DNA from: Taxillus chinensis
Taxonomy: Eukaryota; Streptophyta; Magnoliopsida; Santalales; Loranthaceae
Length of the DNA: 64,000 nucleotides
Assembly: GCA_023512835.1 (NCBI GenBank)
Contig: CM042088.1
Coordinates: forward strand, 38,916,164-38,980,163
Reading direction: 5' to 3'
Made by a program: the position numbers and the translations under genes. The notes below the pieces were generated by a model. It searched no databases and was not told where the DNA came from. It saw only the letters and a list, made by a program, of their open reading frames with translations. Positions 36,291 to 46,206 of this stretch are shown one piece after another (position 1 is the first letter of the stretch; each line of letters opens with the position of its first letter).

Positions 36291-37541
36291 GCTGCAGACA
36301 CGGTGAGAATTCTAGTGAATTCTGGGGAGACAATCCTCCTTAGAGTCATCAACGCTGCACTCAATCAACAGCTCTTCTTCAGCCTCGCCAACCACATGTT
36401 GACGGTGGTGGAAGCAGATGCTGCCTACACCAAGCCGTTTGTTACCGGCGTCATTGAGATTGGACCTGGCCAGACCACAAACGTCCTCTTGCAAGCTAAT
36501 CAGCCTCCGGGCCGCTACTACATGGCCGCCCGCGCCTATGCCAGTGCCCCGAACGTGGCCTTCGATAACACCACCACCACTGCAATCCTCCAATACAAGT
36601 CGGCCCCTTGCCTCACCAAAAACAAGAAGGGTGGTCGTTCCGGCTCCACCCCCCCAATCTTCCCACTTCTCCCAGCCTACAACGACACCAACACGGCCAC
36701 TGCTTTCAACAGCCAGTTCAGGAGCCTTTCAAAGGGTAAGGTCCCTACCATTATTGATGCGAATCTGTTCTTCACCGTGGGGTTGGGACTATTCAACTGC
36801 CCAACCCCTACGCCCAATCCGAGATGCCAAGGCCCAAATGGGACTCGATCGACTGCTAGCATGAACAATGTCTCCTTCGTTTCCCCATCTAGAAGCTCCA
36901 TTCTGCAAGCCTATTACCAGGGCATACCCGGAGTCTTCCGCCCAAACTTTCCTCCAGTACCGCCGCTCACGTTTGATTACACCGGAAACGTGAGCAGGGC
37001 ACTCTGGCAACCCATTCCCGGGACAGAAGTTTACAAGTTGAAGTATGGGTCGAGCGTGCAGCTGGTTTTACAGGATACAAACATAGTCACCATCGAAGAA
37101 CATCCAATGCACCTTCATGGCTATACATTCTTCGTTATAGGAACAGGCATTGGTAACTTCAACCCACGCACGGATCCTCCAAAGTTTAATCTCTATGATC
37201 CACCAGTTAGGAACACTATTGGAGTACCGCCTGGAGGGTGGGCAGCCATCCGCTTTGTGGCTGATAATCCAGGTGACATTTAATTTAATTAAACGCATTT
37301 TCATTTTACATCCATCCAGATATGTTTTTCGGTTGTTAATTATTTCCTTCCCCGTAGGCTATAAATTTATTTGTAATTGCTCTCTGTTTGCATGATCCAA
37401 ACACGTGCAGGAGTGTGGTTGATGCATTGTCACCTTGATGTTCACCTCACCTGGGGTTTGGCAATGAATTTCTTGGTCTTAAATGGAGTGGGGAAATTTC
37501 AGTCCGTAGAGTCTCCTCCAGCAGACTTGCCTCCTTGTTAA
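35057..37541 (+). CDS. Laccase (multicopper oxidase), complete, six exons
   Basis: Secreted p-diphenol:dioxygen oxidoreductase; plant laccases oxidise monolignols and other phenolics in the cell wall. Exons: 35057-35170, 35316-35467, 35628-35869, 35991-36119, 36298-37272 and 37411-37541 (TAA). All introns are GT-AG with consistent phases, giving 580 aa, normal for the family; 152 and 129 bp are typical laccase exon sizes. The N-terminus has a hydrophobic signal segment (about residues 13-27) ending near TSAN. Four copper motifs are present: [37 protein letters not shown], and [19 protein letters not shown] with its Cys-His ligands. The protein ends in LPPC. ATG 35057 is chosen because it directly precedes the signal peptide. 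Exon 5 carries a miR397-like target. The subtype (LAC4/17-like or other) is not settled. Confidence 0.95.
36206..36290 (+). repeat. Compound microsatellite (GC)n(TG)n(TA)n at a laccase splice acceptor
   Basis: In the intron before exon 5, a GCGCGC run passes into GTGTGT and then into about 25 TA units, ending only about 7 bp before the acceptor (CTGCTGCAG, AG at 36296-36297). It occupies the place where a polypyrimidine tract is expected. Confidence 0.92.
36347..36367 (+). promoter_or_regulatory. miR397-like target site in laccase exon 5
   Basis: The 21-nt stretch CATCAACGCTGCACT...CAATCA, coding INAALNQ, pairs with the conserved plant miR397 (as I recall its sequence) at 20 of 21 positions. 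The only mismatch is opposite miRNA position 2. miR397 is a well-established regulator of plant laccase mRNAs; cleavage of this transcript is inferred. Confidence 0.75.
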
Positions 37542-40464
37542 GATTGTCACACCCAAAAATACTGCACTACCACCATAAAAATACTGGACGTCTTTTTGAA
37601 CCCTTATGCTTGTGTTTGTTATTCAGATTTGTCGTTTATCATTTCATTCGCATTTATGCATAGGTCTCCGGCCGTATGCTATTCCTTGCTGCCCGTTTGT
37701 ATTCAATGCCAGAGAATGCCTTGAAAAACTTACGGTGTGTGTTCTGAATCTTTATTTCTAATGATAAAGAATGACTTGGTAATATTTTTATCCCCCAAAA
37801 TAAATATTTTTAATCTAATAAATGGGCTAGATTTGCAATCAACATATGCATTCATTAAAAAAGGGCTATCAATAGCTACCAAAAGCATCCACCCTCCCCG
37901 CTCCGGTCAGCACAAGTAACATAAAACGATTACCATGATTATATGTTCTCGGGATCAAAACAACTAAGAGCACTCACATAAATTTTCCTATAAGTTTTCT
38001 TAAATTTATAGTTTTAAATTATTTTTTTTCTATATAAGTATACATCATAATAAATTCTTTAAATTATCCTCAACATTATTAAAATAATATTTTATACTAC
38101 TTATTTTATTTAATAATAATTATTTTTATAATTTAATACAAAATAAAAGTGAATGCTAAGAGAAACGTAAAGGAGAGAAGTAAGAGAATTTTTTATATAT
38201 AATTTAATAATTATAAGGAGTGAATAGTATTTTTTAATACATTAGAAAATACTGTACAAATTTCATGAAAAAAAGTTAAATATAGGGCATCTATTATGAC
38301 AATGATTATATGATTTTTTAACTTTTTTCTCTAAATATAAAAAAACTGACTTCTATAAGAAATTTGCTACTAGTGCTCTAAGAAATACATTCGTCCTACT
38401 AATCTACATGAGGCAAATTGGGCATCCACTTATTTATTTGTTTGGTTATTTTTATAGTCTAGTAACCATAGGTCAGGTTTGGAATGTAATAGCTATTTTC
38501 TAATACATAAAACACAAAACTTAAAATAACAAAAATTTATTTTTATTCCTTGAGACTTAAAAAGTAAAAGTTACCTTTATTGTTTTTAGTTTTTTATTTT
38601 TTGCATTCAAAAATTACTATCATATTTTAAAAATAAAAAATAAGTAAAACAAATATGCCCTAACCCTCACCAAAAGTTACCTCTAGTTACTCGTATTTTC
38701 AAAAAAATGCTAACGAAATACACATTTGGTTCATTTTTTTAATTATTATTATGTTTATTGTTTGTATATATAGCATACAGATTTTTTGTTTACCCCAGAA
38801 AGAACATTTTGCTCAATTAACTAAACATAATCTTATGACATTAATTATTCTATGTAATTGTTTTTGTGGGAGCATTGGGAAAAAAAAGTAAAATTGAAAT
38901 AGTTACAAGTTTACAACTTATATCATGCACATATACACGTATTTTAGGCATTTTTGTTCTTTTCTTCTAATCATTTAATCGTTTTTCTACCAAACAAATG
39001 AATGAAATTCAGAATATTATTCAATGATATCAAACGTATTTTTATCCCTTATCTTACTATCATTGAATAAAAATTATATTATATCACTATTCCGTTCTGC
39101 GGACCAAATGTGAACAATGGTACAATACTACATATTAGCATTAATGTTAAATTTTCATTTTTAAATGTGCATCTGAGAAACATTTCATGGCCAAAATATT
39201 TCATTTCATATGCCAATAACATTTTGCACCAAAAGTACAAAATAAAAGTTGTTGAATATGTCTTGATTTCTAATAATATCATAGTTTCATTGTATTTGGT
39301 TTTCTATTTTGATTTATGCAGGAACTTATGACATTTAATTCTGTTTTCTAGTTTAGTTCGTTTAATAAACAAATATATGTTTCATTGTACTAAAATATGT
39401 TGGTTAGAAAATAAGTAATTAAAATAAAAATTTAATATTATGTGTAATATGCATCCGGATACAACCTATTTTGTCAGATGTCCAACTTTTATGATTGAAA
39501 TTCTCTCTCATTAAGTATACTATAAAAATAGAGTAATGCTAGGTACATCGGGAGGGTTGGGTAATTTTTTGGTAATCATGATGACGTGGCAGCCTACCAA
39601 TTCATCGGAGGAGGGAGAGAAAAAAATCATAGTCGTCCAATCCCTCACGGTTCCGCGAAAATGCCGCGAACCGATTATACAAATATTTATTCATAAAAAT
39701 AATGCGATAGATAAATGCTAGCCAAATCTCCAACAACCAAAACCGAGGTGAAGTCAATAACAAACAAGGACTAAGAAATAGTGTAAGAGAGAGACTAGTA
39801 AACTTTCGAATAACTATATAATATATATAGTGACACCAAAGGAAAAATAAGTACAACAAGGCTTAAAGAGTACATTTCTATTCATCTTAATCTCGTTCAA
39901 TGATTCAAAATAAAATACATCAATCCCAAATTACTCTGGACACTCTGCAAAACCTACGTGCCATTACAAGCCGCCCGTTGCCGCCCCTCTTAGTGATCGG
40001 TCGCCAATCCCCCTTGCACACTCGCATGCATCTTGATCTCTTCCCTCTGCTTGTTCTCCTTCCCTGTGTACCTCCACGGCTTCGATCCCTATTTGTTTAC
40101 CCCCACCAAGCACATAATAATTAATCAGCCCAAAGGTTACCAAGAAATTTAAGATCCATATTTGATTAGGAGTAGATTTTTTTACTCTTGTTCTTTTAAT
40201 ACACTTAGACTCACGTACCACTGTGCGATAATGAACAACTTTGACTTCTTCGAACTTTACATTTTCAAGATGCCTCACAACATGGCAAGAATTAGATGGT
40301 AGAAAAGCGGGATGGGCATGTAAATGCCCTTGAATTAAGAGTTCGAAAAATCCTCCACACCAATAGTGAAAAAATAGTATGGAAAACACTAACATTGAGT
40401 GTGTTTGATATATATGTATATGTATATATATGTATGTATATATATGTATATATATATATATATA
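37542..40464. other. Laccase 3' flank and AT-rich spacer
   Basis: The 3' UTR probably extends to about 37740. Apart from one MITE (37968-38378) the rest is AT-rich with no convincing ORF. It ends in a TATATGTA-type microsatellite (about 40408-40465). No gene seen. Confidence 0.7.
37968..38378. mobile_element. MITE with GAGCACT ends and TAA target duplication
   Basis: A 411-bp AT-rich element flanked by TAA (37965-37967 and 38379-38381). The ends form an inverted repeat: left GAGCACTCACATAAATTT, and right reverse-complemented GAGCACTAGTAGCAAATTT. Non-coding. The 3-bp TAA target suggests a PIF/Harbinger-like origin. Confidence 0.75.
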
Positions 40465-40465
40465 T

Positions 40466-40890
40466 GTTGGTCCCGGGGAGCTTAGAGGGGGGTGAATAGG
40501 CTCTTATCGAAAACTCTTTTTCGTCTCTGGTGCAATACTTGTCTGGTTAAAAGATAGAATCAGTGCGGAAGATAACCAGATAGTGAAAGTATTCTGTTTT
40601 ATTATCAAAACATAATTACAACAAAATATAGCAGATTAAAGCTAATGAAGCTTTTCGATCTACTGAAAAACTCTCTAGCACTCTGTTTTACAGTAACTCA
40701 CACACTAGCCAATTTAATCTCTAAAAGCTCTTGTACGTGTACACGCATTCATGAAAATATACAATGTTTAATATATATAGACATCCTTGGGAGACAATCT
40801 AATTTCAAATTCAAAAATAATAAAGAGACAACCAAAGTCATTATTCCCCAAATTCAAATTCAAAAATAATAGAGAGACAACCCAAGTCAT
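40466..40890 (-). repeat. LTR fragment, SIRE-like
   Basis: Begins TGTTGGTCCCGGGGAGC followed by TTAGAGGGGGGTGAATAGG, which resembles the low-coordinate end of the long LTR at 24835. It ends in a duplicated block of about 49 bp (AATTCAAATTCAAAAATAAT twice, about 40805-40870) next to the Copia gag start. Probably a truncated LTR unrelated to the Copia that follows. Confidence 0.5.
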
Positions 40891-43800
40891 TACAAGATGG
40901 CAGGTTAAGATGCGGGTTGTTCTTGCATAGATGGATTTTAATGATGCGCTTTTAGGGTTTGACAAGATGTCTTCTTCATGGTCAATTGAAGAGAAGCAAC
41001 ATAAAGATCGTAAGGCTCTATCCCAAATACATCTACATTTATCCAATCAGATTTTACAGGATGTGTTGAGTGAGAAAACTGCAGCTGCCTTATGGTTGAA
41101 GTTAGAGCAGCTTTGTATAACGAAGAGTTTGACCAGTAAGTTACACTTGAAGCAACGATTATATTCTCATCATGTTATTTCTGAGTGTTACAAGTTGCAG
41201 AACAAGAATAAAAAAGCTGGAAAACAATTAAAGAAATCTGGTAACGCTGATGTGGTGGAGACTTACAATAATGGAGAGATCTTTGTGGTTTCTGATTCTG
41301 ACCACAAGGCACACGAGGAGTGGATCCTTGATTCTAGTTGCACGTTTCATATGTGTCCCAATTGAGACTGGTTTTCAACATATGAAATTGTGTCCTCAGG
41401 TACTGTTGTTATGGGGAATAATGCCTCTTGCAAAGTTATCGGCATTGGTACAGTCAGAATTAAAATGCATGATGGTGTGGTCAGAACACTTGGAGATGTG
41501 AGATATATTCCAGAATTGAAGAGAAATTTGATTTCATTGAGTACTCTTGATTCTAAAGGGTACAAGTTCACCGGTGAAGGTGGAGTGATCAAGATCAGCA
41601 AGGGTTCTCTTGTGGTGATGAAAGGTCACAAGAGAGCTGGGCTGTTATATGTTTTACAGGGTTCTACAGTTTTAGGAGCTGCTGCTATTGCAACCTCTTC
41701 TTCCATGTCTGATTCTGATATTTCTAAATTATGGCATATGTGCCTAGGGCATATGAGTGAGCATGGAATGGCTGAATTGAGTAAAAGAGGACTTATTACA
41801 AGGCAAAACATCAGCAATCTTCAGTTTTGTGAGCATTGTGTCTATGGTAAATAAAAGAGAGTCCGATTTATTAAAGGCATTCACAAAACCAAAGGAACTT
41901 TGGATTATATTCATTCTGATTTTTGGGGGCTCTAGGATGCTCTAGACATTCTTCTTGAAGCAAAGAAGTAATCCATTCTCTACTTTCAAGGATTGAAAGA
42001 TTATGATTGAAAAGCAAACAGGAAAATAGGTGAAGATGCTTCGCATGGACAATGGTTTAGAGTTCTGTTCTAATGAATTTAATACCTTCTGTAAGTCTGA
42101 AGGAATTGTGTGTCACTTGACAGTTCCTCATACTCTGCAGCAAAATGGAGTTGCAAAATGTATGAACAAAAGCATCATGGAAAGAGTCCGATGCTTGCTA
42201 TCACATGCAAAGTTACCACAGTCATTTTGGGCGGAAGCGACTACTACAGCGTGTTTTCTCATTAACCGGTCTCCTTCTACTGCTATTGAGAAGAAGACAC
42301 CATATGAGGTATGGACTGGTACTCCTGCAGATTATTCAGATTTAAAAATATTTAGGTGTCCTGCATATGCTCATGTTGATAATGGTAAATTGGAGCCTAG
42401 ATCTGTTAAATGCATTTATTTAGAATATAAAACTGGTGTTAAAAGATATAAATTATGGTGTCCAAAGACCAAGAAGGTCGTTATTAGCAGAAATGTTGTC
42501 TTTGATGAAACTGCTATGTTACATGATTTATCCTCTCAAGATTCTTCTAAGCCAGATCACCAGAGTACTACAAGACAAGTGGAGTTTGATATTGATTCAG
42601 GACATCCTTTATCAACTTCTTAATCTAGTCTATCATCTGCATCTAGTCCAGCTAAGCCCAGTCTTACAAATAAAGAGAAGGTTATTTCTTCATCTAATAC
42701 ACCACCTCTAGCTCCTCAATATTCTATTGCCATGAATAGACCAAGGCGAGAAATTAAGCCTCCACAAAGATATGATAATGAAGCAGATTTAGTTGCATAT
42801 GCCTTGAATGTGGCTAAACATATTGATGGAAATCAGGAGCCATCTACTTATATTGATGCAGTCACTTGTGATCATTCAGACCAGTGGATGATAGTTATGC
42901 AAAAGGAGATGGAATCACTTCACAAGAACAAAACATGGGAGCTTGTGAATTTGCCAAAGGATAAAAAGGTTGTTCGTTGCAAATGGGTATTTCGCAAGAA
43001 AGAGGGAATTTCTGGAGGTGAAAATTTTAGGTTTAAAGCAAGACTTGTTGCAAAGGGTTACAGTCAAGTTCCAAGTGTAGATTATATTGATGTATTTTCT
43101 CTAGTTGTTAAGCATAGTTCAATTCGAGCTTTATTTGGTATTGTTGCTCAACATGATCTTGAGTTAGAGCAGTTAAATGTGAAAACAGCTTTTTTACATG
43201 GAAAACTTGAGGAAGACATCTATATGGAACAACTTGAAGGTTTTATAGCATCTGGAAAAGAAGATTATGTTTGCTTATTGAAGAAGTCTCTATAGTTTGA
43301 AACAGACACTCAGGCAATGGTATAAAAGGTTTGACTCTTTCATGACATCCCATGATTTTAACAGAAATAGTTTTGATAGCTTTGTCTATTTTAAAACGAG
43401 TGACGACTCTTCTGTATATCTACTTCTATATGTTGATGATATGTTGATAGCAGCAAGGATAAAGATGAGATCAGAAAAGTTAAAATCCAACTTAATACAG
43501 AATTTGAGATGAAAGATTTGGGAGCTACAAAGAAGATACTTGGTATGGAGATTATCAGAGATAGGAAGGCAGGTATATTGTGCTTAAGTCAAAAAGGGTA
43601 CATTGAGAAAATTCTACAGAGGTTTAATATGCAAAATGCTAAACTTGTTAGCACTCCATTAGCAGTTCATTTTAGACTTTCATCTACTTTGTCTCCTAAA
43701 ACACCTGATGAGATTGATTATATGTCTCGAGTTCCATATTCTAATGCAGTGGGCTCTCTCATGTATGTCATGGTTTGTACAAGACCAGATTTAGCTTATG

Positions 43801-44487
43801 CTGTGAGTATGGTGAGTAGATACATGACGAATCCTGGTAAGGAACACTGGAAGGCAATTTAGTGGATTTTCAGATACTTGCATGGTACCACTGATGTTTG
43901 CTTACAGTTTGGCAGAACTATAGATGGAGTCATTGGGTATGTTGATTCTGATTTTGCTGGAGACTTAGATAGAAGAAGATCTCTTACTGGATATGTTTTT
44001 ACTCTTGGTGGTTGTGCTATCAGTTGGAAAGCTATCTTACAGTCTACAGTTGCTTTGTCTACTACTAAAGCAGAGTATATGGCTATTACTGAAGTCTGAA
44101 GCTTGTAAAGAAGCTGTTTGGCTGAAGGGACTCTTGGTGAATTGAGTGAAGATCTGCAAATTAGTTCCTCATTTAGTGATAGCCAAAGTGCTATATTTCT
44201 TACGACAAATGTATCATGAGAGAACGAAACATATTGATGTTTGTTATCATTTTGTGCGTGACATCATTGCTCGTGGTGATGTTGTTGTGAGCAAGATCAG
44301 CACTCTTTATAATCCTTCAGATATGATGACAAAGCTACTTCCAGTAGCCAAGTTTGAGCATTGCTTAGACTTGGTCAGTGTTCGTTGATTGTTACCCTTC
44401 GGGGTTTTGTGGCAGAGGTGGAAATCTATTTCGCTATTTTTAGGGACTTATGCTTGCAGCAATAGAATTTGTGTCAAGGTGAAGATT
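40891..44487 (+). mobile_element. Ty1-Copia retrotransposon, decayed internal region
   Basis: Domains follow the Copia order. A gag start (WQVKMRVVLA, in-frame TAG, then MDFNDALLGF, 40891-41180) has most of gag and the zinc knuckle deleted. A protease-like ILDSSCTFHM (41330) follows, with DSS where DSG is usual. Integrase comes next ([44 protein letters not shown], 41390-42620). Reverse transcriptase follows (KWVFRKKEG; LNVKTAFLHGKLEEDIYM; YVDDMLIA, 42730-43510). RNase H (YVDSDFAGDLDRRRSLTGYV; ALSTTKAEYM) and the C-terminal ERTKHIDV region reach 44388. Several stops, frameshifts and an integrase-core deletion show that it is dead. A purine-rich AAGGTGAAGAT precedes the LTR at 44488. Confidence 0.9.
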
Positions 44488-44792
44488 TGTAATTTATGAC
44501 CCAAATTCTTAGTTTCCTTTTTTCTTTATACCCATTATTTTTATATTATTTAATGGGATAAAAGAGGTAATTGAAAACTATTTTGTAATACCCTATTTAT
44601 AGGGCCCTAGGGCTGTCGTTAGGGTTATAAGAGCCATAAGCTATATAGCCGTCCGTTGTACTCCCACAAAATAGTGAATTTCTTCTCTCTCTGTCCGTGG
44701 TTTTTCTCGTCTTGGGTTTTTCACATAAATCTTGGTGTTCTTTCTCTGTTTCTATTTGATTTTTGCTATTATCTTCCATCTAATTTATAACA
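44488..44792 (+). repeat. Copia LTR (305 bp)
   Basis: Starts TGTAATTTATGACCC after a purine tract and ends TTTATAACA, giving TG...CA. It contains a TATA-like CTATTTATAGGG near 44590. Unusually, a primer-binding site follows it, so this LTR also serves as a 5' LTR. Confidence 0.75.
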
Positions 44793-45063
44793 AATTGGTA
44801 TTAGAGCCTTATTATCTCCGTCAGGTGTTCTGTTATATCGAAAGTCTTCTCAGTGTAATCTGTGGCTGAGCGGCGTGTCCCATAGTGTGCGGCGGTATCT
44901 GATTATGAAATACAAATCCTTGTCTTCAGGTGATCGAATCTGCTCTCGATCAGAATGTACATTGAGGGGGAGCTCCCATGACGGCCCATACGGTGGTAGC
45001 TCATCAGTTTCATAGGTGCGTCTCTAGCCTATGTTGTAGTTCAATATGTGACAAGGGAGAGAT
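44793..45063 (+). mobile_element. Primer-binding site and short internal remnant after the Copia LTR
   Basis: AATTGGTATTAGAGCC right after the LTR matches the initiator-tRNA-Met type primer-binding site with one mismatch. About 250 non-coding bases follow, then a polypurine-like CAAGGGAGAGAT directly before TGTTGGGAAATTGTG (45064), which may be the start of a further, truncated LTR. This looks like a second, almost fully deleted unit sharing the LTR. Confidence 0.6.
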
Positions 45064-45129
45064 TGTTGGGAAATTGTGTCAAATATCGGAAAAAAAAGGA
45101 GAAGTCAAGAAGCTTATATAGTAAAGCAG

Positions 45130-45240
45130 GCCCAAAATGTTAACAACGCGTTTTAAAATCGTGCGGGCCGATGTGGCGAGCCCAAAGCGGACAATATTGT
45201 GACATGCGGATGGGCCTGGACCTTGGCCCGATCCTAACAT
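45130..45240. repeat. Dispersed repeat end cutting the PPR pseudogene
   Basis: The text from AACGCGTTTTAAAA through GCCCAAAGCGGACAATATTG to TTGGCCCGATCCTAACA resembles a widespread plant dispersed repeat containing AGCCCAAAGCGGACAATAT, which I know from other genomes. Here it replaces the 3' end of the PPR gene. The family name is not known to me. Confidence 0.5.
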
Positions 45241-46152
45241 TCTTAGCAACACAACAGCCTCTCATCAGAGCATTATAGGTACTCGCGTCAGGCTTGAGTC
45301 CCTTAGCTCCCATTTCATCCATCAATTCCATTACTTGCTGCACTTTGTCCCAATCAGGCCTTGCAATTTTGCTATGTAGCTTATAATGCAAGGCGAAACA
45401 CCCTTGCTTTGCATCAGTGTCCACACATTATCACCGTCCAAAAATCTACCGCTCTCCATGAAGGTCTTTAAAAGGATATTATAAGTAACCACATCCGGGT
45501 TTACTCCCTTTCTCTCCATCTCATCAACGATCAAATCAGCGTGGTCCACGGAGTTCGTTTTACAAAGCGCAGTCAGTAGAGTATTATAGGAAACAACATC
45601 CGGTCTGATATTCAGCATCGATGGCACGCACTCAAGAAGTTCCTTAACTTTCTCGAATTTCTTCGAATTAACGCAGGCCCCCAGACAACACAGTGCGTTC
45701 GCAGTTTAGTTGCGGCATTTCATCGAACAGCTTCTTGGCGTGATCAAACATGCCCGTTTTGCCATACAGACCGATGAGACGGGACACGAAGCCTTCATCC
45801 GTGCTGTCTGCGTAATTCTTCTGATGTTCTATGATCTCCTCTACCTGAGAGAAGTGGTGGGCGGAGGCGAGCCGAAAAACAGTTTCGTAGTAGATTGTGT
45901 CTTCCGCGAAACCAGTTCGACTCGGAGAAAGCCTTAAAGTGTTGGGCAACTTTAGTAGGATCGCGTTCCTGGGCAACCTGGTAGACTAGGGATTGACGAT
46001 AAGATGATGTTTTCGATTTTTTCGGTCATGAAGCTAGAGGATTGCGCTGCGATTGACGAGGCAGCGCGGAGGTGGCGAAGAGACCATGGAGACGATGACA
46101 GACAGAAGACATCGACCTCGTTAGTTGTCGAACTAATTTTTTGGGAAGACAT
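45241..46152 (-). pseudogene. Pentatricopeptide repeat (PPR) protein pseudogene
   Basis: Minus strand. A possible start at 46152 opens a serine-rich, presequence-like N-terminus. Downstream, in other frames, come VYQVAQERDPTKVAQHFKAF, HHFSQVEEIIEHQKNYADST and MFDHAKKLFDEMP. Two full 35-residue P-type PPR repeats follow (starting PDVVSYNTLLTALCKTNSVD and PDVVTYNILLKTFMESGRF) and then partial ones (PCIISYIAKL, PDASTYNALMRGCC). The order fits short mitochondrial P-class PPR proteins such as the PPR336 type. Lesions are frame changes near 46010, 45905 and 45410, plus a deletion with frame change near 45690. The 3' end is lost to a repeat at about 45240. Not translatable as one protein. Confidence 0.85.
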
Positions 46153-46206
46153 TGTCAATGGGGAATAAAATTCGATTTTAGTTGTTCTTGTTGTGTGACT
46201 TGTCAC

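Noticed and set aside
36213..36297. Apparent N-terminal extension of laccase exon 5 (alternating Ile-Tyr)
   Set aside because: It is translation of the (TA)n tract in the intron; the acceptor at 36296-36297 restores the laccase frame.
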